From assembly GCA_021151605.1 (NCBI GenBank), contig JAGKWZ010000011.1, positions 1 to 64,000 of the forward strand: 64,000 nucleotides of DNA, read 5' to 3'. The stretch comes from Verrucomicrobiaceae bacterium. GTDB lineage: Bacteria; Verrucomicrobiota; Verrucomicrobiia; Verrucomicrobiales; Verrucomicrobiaceae. A program made the translations under genes and the position numbers. Below the pieces are notes generated by a model that was not told the DNA's origin, ran no database searches, and worked only from the letters and a program-made list of their open reading frames with translations. This document shows, in pieces, positions 1 through 6,295 of the stretch; position 1 is the first letter of the stretch; each line of letters starts with the position of its first letter.

Positions 1-270
1 AAGAAAGCCAACCAACTCACCGCTGACGAGAAAAAGATGCTCGCCACCAAGCAGTCACGCGTCCCTACCAAGATCAGCCTCAGCGAATGGCACACCCTCG
101 TCGTCCAAACCAGCGGCGACGAGCTCAGCGTCAGCATTGATGGTAAACCCACCGGCAGCTTCAAGTCCCCCGGCATCACCCATGACACGAAGTCTCTCAT
201 CAGCCTTACCACGAATGCCGTGGACGTGGAATATGATGACTTCAGCATCAAAGGCGTCGCGAAGCCCTGA
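1..270 (+). CDS. C-terminal part of a 3-keto-disaccharide hydrolase (DUF1080)-like protein
   Basis: The reading frame is open from base 1 and ends in TGA at 268-270, so the gene starts before the window. The visible 89 residues end in a beta-rich sandwich pattern: a WHTLVVQTSG strand, then VSIDGKPTGSF, then a final strand EYDDFSIKG. This is how the DUF1080/LamG-like jelly-roll fold, common in secreted sugar-processing enzymes of Verrucomicrobia and Planctomycetes, usually ends. The substrate cannot be told from this fragment. It converges on the PHP phosphatase gene, whose stop codon starts at the next base. Confidence 0.6.
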   Translation, partial: KKANQLTADEKKMLATKQSRVPTKISLSEWHTLVVQTSGDELSVSIDGKPTGSFKSPGITHDTKSLISLTTNAVDVEYDDFSIKGVAKP

Positions 271-1086
271 TCAGCGCGCTGGCCATGTCTCCGGCAGGGG
301 AACGACCTTCCTCTGCCGCTTCTCAAAGCGGACTGTTGTCGTGTAGCCGACACTGCGAACTAGCGTTAGCGCCTTGTCAAAATCCACGCCGACGTCAGTG
401 GGCAGATGTGCATCGGAGTTGATGACGATGGGCACCCTGGCGGCAAAGGCCATCTCCAGCATCTCGCGCGCCGGATAGATCTCGCGCACATCTTTGCGCA
501 AACCGGCGGTGCTGACTTCCAGCACGCCCTGAGTGTCCACCAGAGCTTGGATGACCGGCTCGTAGTAACGGCGCAGATCACCTTCGGGGCGGAGGCCGAA
601 GCGTTTCGCCAAGTCGGGATGGGCGTAGAAATCAAACATCCGCGTGCGGATCATCTGCTCGTAGAGCTTCCAGTACATGCCCCACATGTGCTCGATGTCG
701 CTCGCCGACTTCCAGCGCGAGACATGCTTCGGGTCATCCACCGCGATGCCATCGTGAATGTAATGCACGCTGCCGATGAGGTAATCCCAGTCCGCCATGC
801 CAGTCGTTTGCTCGATCCAGCCTTCCCGGCCTTCCAGGTAGTCACACTCCAGCGCGAGCCGGATCGGAAACTCCGGTAATGCTTCCCGGGCCTCCTGCAC
901 CAGTTCAAAATAGCGTGGCAGGTCTGAGAGCAGCATCCGCCAGTCATCATACTTCTCCGGCATCGGATTGTGGTCGGAGAGGCCGATCTCTGCCAGACCG
1001 ATGGCCTGCGCGTGACGTGCGTAATCGACTGGATTCCCCTCGGCATGAAGGCAAAGCGGCGTGTGCGTGTGGTAGTCCGTGAGCAT
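271..1086 (-). CDS. PHP-domain histidinol-phosphatase family protein (HisJ-like)
   Basis: A 271-residue cytosolic metal-dependent phosphoesterase. The ATG at 1086 is chosen because it puts the metal-binding motif DYHTHTPLCLHAEG at residues 4-17, as in the family; the longer frame adds only 11 uncharacteristic residues. Further PHP motifs follow: GLSDHNPMP near residue 46, LECDY, GSVHYIH, FDFYAHPDL and INSDAH. Length and motif order fit HisJ-type histidinol-phosphate phosphatase, the eighth step of histidine synthesis. No other his gene is nearby, so the true substrate could be another phosphoester. Confidence 0.8.
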   Translation of the reverse strand: MLTDYHTHTPLCLHAEGNPVDYARHAQAIGLAEIGLSDHNPMPEKYDDWRMLLSDLPRYFELVQEAREALPEFPIRLALECDYLEGREGWIEQTTGMADWDYLIGSVHYIHDGIAVDDPKHVSRWKSASDIEHMWGMYWKLYEQMIRTRMFDFYAHPDLAKRFGLRPEGDLRRYYEPVIQALVDTQGVLEVSTAGLRKDVREIYPAREMLEMAFAARVPIVINSDAHLPTDVGVDFDKALTLVRSVGYTTTVRFEKRQRKVVPLPETWPAR

Positions 1087-1141
1087 GGCGTTCCGTGCGT
1101 CACTTTTCCCAAGTCGCAAGCACTTCCATGCAGCACTCCCG

Positions 1142-1181
1142 AGCTAGCCGGTTTGGAAAAGGTGACGGAGCCCGGCTAGCT
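1142..1181. promoter_or_regulatory. Inverted repeat upstream of the PHP phosphatase gene
   Basis: AGCTAGCCGG at 1142-1151 is repeated as its exact reverse complement at 1172-1181 with a 20-base spacer. It lies 56-95 bases upstream of the minus-strand start at 1086. It could be an operator or a cruciform/hairpin; nothing else in 1087-1269 suggests a gene. Confidence 0.3.
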
Positions 1182-1269
1182 TCAGGCAGGGGTTCTCTTG
1201 GTAGAGCAGACTGGTTTAAACCGCTGACAAGACGCTGATGAGGAAGGCTCGGCTTAGGAACTTTCAAGA

Positions 1270-1301
1270 GATCAAAATGAGGGCAGGCATTCCGTGCCCT
1301 C
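1270..1301 (-). terminator. Hairpin terminator of the Ig/FN3 protein gene
   Basis: On the minus strand, 13 bases after the stop codon at 1315, a 7-bp stem (GAGGGCA/TGCCCTC, 1295-1301 with 1279-1285) is followed by ATTTTGAT. This resembles a weak rho-independent terminator. Confidence 0.55.
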
Positions 1302-1314
1302 ATGCAGAGAAGGC

Positions 1315-3600
1315 TCAGGGCCCCACGGGGGGCTTTGTCATCTCAAAGATGCCTGACCGTAGGGGATTGGTGGCGATGTTCGTGAGGCTCGTTGGAGGAC
1401 CGGCGGCGGGCAGGTCTGGGAGGGTGAAGAAACCTGCTGCGCGGTCCTGGCTGGGGATCACGAGGCCATACCAGGTGCCGGTGCGGGTCACAGTTTTGCC
1501 GGAGAGGATTGGATTTGAATCGGTGACTTTGAAGGTGCCGCTCACCAGCCCGGTCGCGGCGTCGATCTTCACGGACAGGGAGTAGGTGTTCGGCAGCACG
1601 TAGACGGGGGCGTTTTTGTCCGTGACGGTCAGCGGCAGGTTCAGGGCGCTGCTCAGTGTGGCGTCAGAGAAGTTCATCACAGCGTTCTGCGCGGTGGCCG
1701 CCAGACCCAAAAAGCGCTGACCCAGGGTCGGGACTGGCTTTAGATATTTGCTGCCGGTGACATCCAGCCCGACGAGGGAAAATCCAGAGGTGTAGGCCCT
1801 GCCACCAGCGGCCAGGTTTTTATTCCAGGAGCAGATTCCGCCGACAGCCGTGCCCGTGATGACTGGCGTCCCGAGTAGGGAACCGCGGTTGCTGTAGATG
1901 GGGATGAAAAGCGGCATCTCGCCCAAGGGACCGAAGATGCTGCTGCCAGTGGTGGTGGTACCATCCGCCATGCGCCCGGTGATGCTCACGAGGCCTGTGT
2001 CTGCCACTTTAAAGGTGGCGTAGCTGTGCCCGTGCGGTGCTGCGGGATCGGAGAGCCAGGAGGACTGCGGCGTGAAGAGGGCATTGAAATCCCCGATGGA
2101 GGGTGGCGGGCTGGTCTTGCTCCAGATATTGCGGTAGCCGTCTAGAGATCCACCGCCGGTGCTGCTGCTGACGCTGCCATTGAAGGAATTGTTATCGAAG
2201 GTGGCGCTGATCTGCAGTTTCGGGTTCAGCCCCGATTTGACCTCCTGAAGGTAGAAGCTGACCTCGTCCGAGGTCGTCGATGCATTTACGACGGTGTTGA
2301 TGAGGTATGTCCCCGCTCCGACAACGACTGTGCCCGTGATGGCCCCGGTGCTGGCGATGGTGAAGCGCCCTTTCCCCCCGAGCTCGCGAGGCTCTACATA
2401 ACGCGAAACCAAGCCCTCAAAGGTGCCCACGACTCCTGGAGCGAGCGCGTTCACCGCGATGTTAAAGGTCATCGACTGGCCTTTGCCATACTTATTGGTA
2501 CCAAAGATCGTGACCGGCAGGGCACCTGCGGCGGTGGGCCGTCCGGTGATGCGCTGCTGTGTCGGGACATACTTCAGTCCAGCCGGCAGCTTCGATACCG
2601 TGATACTCGTCGGGGAGTTTTCGGTGCTGATGTAAATGTCCACGGGTTCGCTCACTCGGTAAGTCTTGTCCGTTTCCTGATTGATGACTGGCTTCAGGCC
2701 GATCTGGAGCTGCCCCACCTCGAGTTCCAGGGTATCAGCGCCGGCGGTGACGCGGCAGGTGTAGTCCCCGTCCGCCTCACCTTTCAGGTCTATGATGGTG
2801 AGCTTGCTGCTATCCGCGCCGGTGACGGTGCCCAGCGCACTGGTCAGAGGCTGTCCATTCAGACGCCACTGGTAAGTCGCGGCGGGATTTGGGGGCGTGA
2901 GTGTCACGGTGGAGGTCACGCTTCCACCTTCGGCCACGATCTTGCTCATGCTGATGGCACTCACCACAGTGATCAATTTGCCCGGGCTCGTGGTCTTTGA
3001 TCCCGGATTACTCACCTCGAAGCTCCAGGTGCCTGCGTCAGCCGTCGTTATCTTTTGAAGGGTGAAGCTATCGTAGTAGGAGGAAGCGCCTCGGTTCACG
3101 CCATTGCGTTTCCATTGATAGGTGTAGGGCCAGGAGCCTGAATCCACGGTCGCATCCAGCCGGAAGTAGTCCCCGAGTGGCACGAGTGCGCCGTCATCTG
3201 CCACAGGGGGCAGAGTCACCACCACGTCCTCATGCGCTGTGGTGGTAAAGGTCCTGTCTGGCCCGTTCACCACGCCTGTTTTGGACCCCGTAGCCCGGCA
3301 GCGGTAATGGTAGAGCGTGTTGGGTTGCAGACCTGTGATGGTGAAACTGGTCTGAAGATACGTGTCCGGCTCGACAAACTCAGACTGGCTCTTCTTCCCA
3401 TAGGTCGTCGTTGGACCGAATTCGATCACCCAGGTGGCGCTTTCACCGATCGCTGTCACGCGTGCGCCCACGCGGGCGGAGTATGCCTCAATCTGGCTGG
3501 CACTGTCGGTGAAATTGATCATCACCGAGGCCATCGCAGACGAGGTGAAGCAGGCAAGACAAGCCAAAAGAATGCGGCGTAAGAACGGGAGAGTTTTCAT
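1315..3600 (-). CDS. Secreted Ig-like/fibronectin type III repeat protein
   Basis: 761 residues from the ATG at 3600, chosen because it starts directly before a signal peptide (MKTLPFLRRILLACLACFTS, cleavage near SAMA). Next comes an FN3-like domain with the typical phrase ITGLQPNTLYHYRCRATG, then two Ig-like domains with YQWKRNG and YQWRLNG tryptophans and a DGDYTCRV strand. A putative-Ig (He_PIG-type) repeat follows (GLKYVPTQQRITGRPTAAG). The C-terminal ~370 residues are beta-rich and resemble the unnamed tails of large verrucomicrobial surface proteins. No catalytic motif was seen. Likely exported, with an adhesive or scaffold role by inference only. Confidence 0.7.
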   Translation of the reverse strand: MKTLPFLRRILLACLACFTSSAMASVMINFTDSASQIEAYSARVGARVTAIGESATWVIEFGPTTTYGKKSQSEFVEPDTYLQTSFTITGLQPNTLYHYRCRATGSKTGVVNGPDRTFTTTAHEDVVVTLPPVADDGALVPLGDYFRLDATVDSGSWPYTYQWKRNGVNRGASSYYDSFTLQKITTADAGTWSFEVSNPGSKTTSPGKLITVVSAISMSKIVAEGGSVTSTVTLTPPNPAATYQWRLNGQPLTSALGTVTGADSSKLTIIDLKGEADGDYTCRVTAGADTLELEVGQLQIGLKPVINQETDKTYRVSEPVDIYISTENSPTSITVSKLPAGLKYVPTQQRITGRPTAAGALPVTIFGTNKYGKGQSMTFNIAVNALAPGVVGTFEGLVSRYVEPRELGGKGRFTIASTGAITGTVVVGAGTYLINTVVNASTTSDEVSFYLQEVKSGLNPKLQISATFDNNSFNGSVSSSTGGGSLDGYRNIWSKTSPPPSIGDFNALFTPQSSWLSDPAAPHGHSYATFKVADTGLVSITGRMADGTTTTGSSIFGPLGEMPLFIPIYSNRGSLLGTPVITGTAVGGICSWNKNLAAGGRAYTSGFSLVGLDVTGSKYLKPVPTLGQRFLGLAATAQNAVMNFSDATLSSALNLPLTVTDKNAPVYVLPNTYSLSVKIDAATGLVSGTFKVTDSNPILSGKTVTRTGTWYGLVIPSQDRAAGFFTLPDLPAAGPPTSLTNIATNPLRSGIFEMTKPPVGP

Positions 3601-3735
3601 AAGGGCGATCACTGGACGCAGCGCGTCCGCCCTTGATTAACACTTTCTCCGCCAGATGTGACACTCTTCCTGACTTATAGTGTGCATGCATGAGTCACAC
3701 AAAAATAGCCCGTCAGCTGAGGAGGAGCACAGCGA
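3601..3735. other. Short gene-free stretch upstream of the Ig/FN3 gene
   Basis: No gene was seen. It probably holds the minus-strand promoter of the Ig/FN3 gene. It borders the displaced copy of the carboxypeptidase 3' end. Confidence 0.4.
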
Positions 3736-3899
3736 TCACTCCCGCCTTGGATTCTCGATGAGGTAAGCCGCCAATGCCCGGCCTAGGCCAGCGCCGACCT
3801 TGCTGTAGCCTTCCACGGACATGAGCGGACTGTTCCAGCCGGTTTCGAGCGTGATGGAGATGGTGGAGTCGCCGGTGTTTGCTCGCACCCAGCCGCTGC
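3736..3899 (-). pseudogene. Displaced second copy of the M14 carboxypeptidase 3' end
   Basis: Read on the minus strand, this encodes SGWVRANTGDSTISITLETG and onward to AAYLIENPRRE and a TGA at 3738-3736. It matches the last ~54 residues of the intact carboxypeptidase gene (5039-6247). At DNA level 3743-3899 aligns with 5046-5202 with about 7 mismatches in 157 bases. The copy starts abruptly at GCAGCGGCTGG with no start codon or 5' portion. It keeps its own stop codon, so it looks like an original gene end separated from its 5' part by an insertion, or a partial duplication. Confidence 0.8.
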
Positions 3900-3916
3900 A
3901 CGTCTGTCGAAATGGG

Positions 3917-3944
3917 CTCCGGTGCCCTAACCTGGGCACCGGAG
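3917..3944 (-). terminator. Strong hairpin downstream of the tRNA-like 3' end
   Basis: CTCCGGTGCCC and GGGCACCGGAG form an 11-bp perfect stem with a 6-base loop. On the minus strand the stem begins 14 bases after the CCA of the tRNA-like end. The following CCCATTTCG is only weakly U-rich. It is placed like a transcript terminator for the RNA region 3959-4240. Confidence 0.6.
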
Positions 3945-3958
3945 AGTTGATTTGAAAA

Positions 3959-3986
3959 TGGTGCAGCGGGCGGGAGTTGAACCCAC
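3959..3986 (-). ncRNA. tmRNA/tRNA-like 3' end (T-arm, acceptor 3' strand, CCA)
   Basis: On the minus strand there is a 5-bp T stem (3986-3982 with 3974-3970, one G-U pair) closing the canonical 7-base loop TTCAACT. Next come an acceptor 3' strand CCGCTGC, discriminator A and encoded CCA. The phrase TTCAACTCCCGCC is characteristic of bacterial tmRNA 3' ends. No tmRNA 5' end and no matching acceptor 5' strand (GCAGCGG) lies upstream where a normal tRNA or tmRNA needs it. The only exact complement is downstream, at the start of the displaced carboxypeptidase fragment. It is either an attachment-site remnant of ssrA or part of an unusual RNA. Confidence 0.55.
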
Positions 3987-4087
3987 ATCTAAGCGGTCTG
4001 TTGGGCATGGAGGTTGATTCAGCAGCACTGAGCAATGGGTGAGTCTTGAGCGATAGTCTGATTCGTTACGGTCCTGAGAGCTGAAGT

Positions 4088-4161
4088 CCGTGCAAATGAT
4101 GCACGGCTGCCATACCAGCGGCGACCCCGACGTGAGTGTCGGGGGCAGGATTTGAACCTGC
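4088..4161 (-). ncRNA. Circularly permuted tRNA-like sequence
   Basis: Read on the minus strand the order is T-arm, acceptor, D-arm, anticodon-like arm. The T stem GCAGG/CCTGC (4161-4157 with 4149-4145) closes the canonical loop TTCAAAT. Directly joined is CCCCGAC plus A (4144-4137). After only CTCAC comes GTCGGGG (4131-4125), which pairs with it over all 7 acceptor positions. Then follow U8 (4124), a 3-bp D stem GCC/GGC whose loop holds G18G19 and A21 (GCTGGTAT), and a 6-bp arm CCGTGC/GCACGG with 7-base loop ATCATTT (U33, anticodon CAU). A14 and a purine at 37 are missing. It lies downstream of the unknown-family gene on the same strand. A relic of two tandem tRNA copies is the main alternative. 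Confidence 0.6.
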
Positions 4162-4213
4162 GGTACATCCCTCGGAGCGAAGCCTTAGCCTGATCGTTAG
4201 TCTGCACTCATGT

Positions 4214-4233
4214 GCGTGCTCTTGCGAGCACAC
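4214..4233 (-). other. GNRA-capped hairpin after the unknown-family gene
   Basis: Eight bases after the TAG stop at 4241, the minus strand forms GTGCTC-GCAA-GAGCAC, extended by a U-G and a G-C pair to 8 bp. The GCAA tetraloop is a stable GNRA type. There is no U tract, so it may be an RNA processing or stability element between the mRNA and the tRNA-like RNAs rather than a terminator. Confidence 0.45.
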
Positions 4234-4240
4234 GTCGAGG

Positions 4241-4984
4241 CTAAACAGGCCGCGTGATGAAGTCGAACATTTTTTGGCCGCGTTTGATCTGCTGCACTTC
4301 CAGAGAGTTGGCCTCCTCTCGGGCGCATTTCACAGCCTCAATCAGTTGCCGCACCCGCTGCAGCCAGACGTTCTTGAGTTGCTGTGGCATAGCTCCGCTG
4401 AATTTGACAGTCGTCCATTCGCCCACCTTCACGTCTTCTGTGTAGGTTTCGACCTGGGCGGGATGCTCTTTGGTAGCCTCATATTTGAGGTGATTGCGCA
4501 GCATTTTTTTTGTCCTGCTACTCATGGACGCCGCACTGCGGTAGCAGGCCGTAGCTTCGTCCCAGGTCCAGGTTTCAGCGGGATCAAGGACTGGCACATG
4601 CGACAGGAATGTCTGCATATCTGTGAGTTGTTTCTCCAAGAAGAGCAGATGCGTCACAGGCACATTGGGAATCAACACCGTGCCGTCCACTTTGACGTCT
4701 GCGCGAGCGATGCAGTTTCCCTCATCCATGGTCGCCGTTGTGTCGATCAAATCAGCCATGATGCTCGCAAACTCGGTAGTGGCCTCCTTCGCGCTGTATT
4801 GGATGTTCTTATTCTCCGGCGGCTGCGTTTCACCTTCCTCATCCGTAGGCTTGTAAACTCGGCTAATGCCATCAAAGAGCGCTGGCTTCTGCAGCTTCTT
4901 ATAGATGTCAGTCTTCTCCTTTTCTAGACGGCTCTTCTTGCCCTGAACGACTGCGACGATTTGATTGAGTTTTGGGTTGGCCAT
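4241..4984 (-). CDS. Conserved protein of unknown function (DUF7873-like family)
   Basis: 247 residues from the ATG at 4984, chosen because the family starts with a KLNQI-type motif (here MANPKLNQIVAVVQGKKSR). Other family-like phrases are LQKPALFDGISRVYKP, NVPVTHLLFLEKQLTDMQTF, RNHLKYEATKEHPAQVETY and VGEWTTVKFSGAMP. I recall these from a widespread uncharacterised bacterial family catalogued, I believe, as DUF7873; no function is known to me. It is soluble, with predicted helices at both ends and no catalytic motif I recognise. It lies inside the direct-repeat-bounded unit, and its mRNA would run into the tRNA-like region 3959-4161. A role linked to RNA is inference from position only. Confidence 0.7.
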   Translation of the reverse strand: MANPKLNQIVAVVQGKKSRLEKEKTDIYKKLQKPALFDGISRVYKPTDEEGETQPPENKNIQYSAKEATTEFASIMADLIDTTATMDEGNCIARADVKVDGTVLIPNVPVTHLLFLEKQLTDMQTFLSHVPVLDPAETWTWDEATACYRSAASMSSRTKKMLRNHLKYEATKEHPAQVETYTEDVKVGEWTTVKFSGAMPQQLKNVWLQRVRQLIEAVKCAREEANSLEVQQIKRGQKMFDFITRPV

Positions 4985-5038
4985 GGCGGTTCGATGTTGA
5001 AGACTTTTGGAAGCTTGTCGAGTCACGCCGTCTCGTTT

Positions 5039-6247
5039 TTACGTCCGCCTCGGATTTTCGCTGAGGTAAGCCGCCAATGCTCGGCCCAGGCCAGCGCCGA
5101 CCTTGCCGTAGCCTTCCACGGACATGAGCGGACTGTTCCAGCCGGTTTCGAGCGTGATGGAGATGGTGGAGTCGTCGGTGTTTGCTCGCACCCAGCCGCT
5201 GCTCATGCGTCCACGCTCTTCATCGGTCGTCACATAGGTGGCGAAGCGATACTTCGGCTGCACGGGCATGGGCTCCGTGATGTTCGCGGCGGCGAGTTCG
5301 ATCCAGCGCTGGTAGTTCCGCTGCTGGATGCCCGTCATGCGCTCAAAGGCAAAGGGGCCGAAGAAGAAGATCGGATCATTGGCACCGGGATTGTGGAGGT
5401 CGATGTAGGCATCCAGCCCGTGCTTCGCGTGAATCTCACGGATCCTTTTCTGCGCTGCCGCCACCTCGGGATAGATCGGTTTGGCGGCCCAGTCGCGGTT
5501 GTGATCACGCGGCACGGCCTCTTTGCCACCGGCGCCGAGAGCGGCGTTGTCCACGTCCATGATCGGGATGTAATGCAGGCAGGTCTTCGCACGCAGCGCC
5601 TTCGCTTCATCGCTGGCAAACCAAGTGATGAACCCACGCCCCACCTGACTTCCGCCCGCCTCCCAGGCATGTTGGCGAGAGCCGACCCAAACCTGATGCG
5701 GTGCATTTTCATCGCCGATGCGGATGCCATTCACCGGGCGACCATCACGCGTCTTCGCCAGCTCGAAGCACTTCGATTCCGGCAGCTTCGCCGCGATGTC
5801 GGCGAGCAGTTTCTCGGCATCGCTTGGCACAAAGGGCGGCCCCCAGGCGAGTGAGATCGACCCGGCCTCCGCCTTGATCGTGTAGCTCATCACCTTGTCC
5901 GCACTCTGCGTGCCTTTGGCGGATGGTTTCCACGTCATGCCATCGGCACTGATCCACGCCTGCTTCGGCTGGCACCAAGCGGCGGCGAGCACGGTTGTGT
6001 CTCGAAAAGGCTTCGTCTGCGCCTGCACTTCCAGCGTGAATTCCTCATCCGCCGTCAGCCCTTCGAGCTTCAAGAACCACCAGCACGGCCAGCCGCGTCC
6101 CTCGTGCAGTTTGGGCATGATGCGCAGCACCTTCGTGGCTTGGTCGAGCTTAACGACCTCGGCATTGCCGCCCTCGAAGTCGGTCAGCACACGCAGTTCA
6201 GCATGGGCAGTGAGTGTGATCAGGAAGGCGAGTGATAGCAGGCGCAT
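5039..6247 (-). CDS. Secreted M14 family zinc carboxypeptidase
   Basis: 402 residues with a signal peptide (MRLLSLAFLITLTAHA). Residues 20-150 form a beta-rich N-terminal domain like that of cytosolic-carboxypeptidase-type M14 enzymes. The zinc-binding pair is in SRQHAWEAG (His193, Glu196) and the third ligand in DLHNPG (His285). HNRDW (249-253) and the catalytic-glutamate region LETGWN near the C-terminus are also present. It should cleave C-terminal residues from peptides in the periplasm or outside the cell. Its last 157 bases are duplicated at 3743-3899, so the 3' end may have been supplied by the neighbouring inserted unit. Confidence 0.8.
   Translation of the reverse strand: MRLLSLAFLITLTAHAELRVLTDFEGGNAEVVKLDQATKVLRIMPKLHEGRGWPCWWFLKLEGLTADEEFTLEVQAQTKPFRDTTVLAAAWCQPKQAWISADGMTWKPSAKGTQSADKVMSYTIKAEAGSISLAWGPPFVPSDAEKLLADIAAKLPESKCFELAKTRDGRPVNGIRIGDENAPHQVWVGSRQHAWEAGGSQVGRGFITWFASDEAKALRAKTCLHYIPIMDVDNAALGAGGKEAVPRDHNRDWAAKPIYPEVAAAQKRIREIHAKHGLDAYIDLHNPGANDPIFFFGPFAFERMTGIQQRNYQRWIELAAANITEPMPVQPKYRFATYVTTDEERGRMSSGWVRANTDDSTISITLETGWNSPLMSVEGYGKVGAGLGRALAAYLSENPRRT
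5046..5202. repeat. Direct repeat copy B (within the intact carboxypeptidase gene)
   Basis: Partner of 3743-3899, about 95% identical. It forms the functional 3' end of the carboxypeptidase gene. The repeat boundary on the 5' side of the coding strand is the heptamer GCAGCGG. That heptamer is also the exact complement of the acceptor 3' strand (CCGCTGC) of the tRNA-like end at 3963-3969. Confidence 0.75.
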
Positions 6248-6295
6248 GATGAAGCTGAACGTGACGCACTGAAGCGATTGTTCACCGACTCAGTC

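Larger units (their letters stand above)
3743..5202. mobile_element. Putative small integrated cassette bounded by 157-bp direct repeats
   Basis: The two copies of the carboxypeptidase 3' end (3743-3899 and 5046-5202, same orientation, offset 1303 bases) enclose a unit with one unknown-family gene and tRNA-like RNAs. This is the arrangement left when an element integrates into the 3' end of a gene and brings a replacement end that restores the reading frame. No recombinase gene is present, so it would be a non-autonomous element or a remnant. Unequal duplication around an inserted gene is an alternative. Confidence 0.4.

Noticed and set aside
3959..4240. A complete one-piece or permuted two-piece tmRNA
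   Set aside because: No 5' end resembling the GG..TTCGACGG start, no tag frame, and the 5' module has a true D stem and anticodon-like arm that tmRNA lacks.
4088..4240. A conventional tRNA ending at 4137
   Set aside because: The needed 5' acceptor strand GTCGGGG is absent upstream of the T-arm; it is found only downstream.
4136..4927. 263-residue plus-strand frame over the unknown-family gene
   Set aside because: It reads through the tRNA-like region and is antisense to a gene with conserved family phrases.
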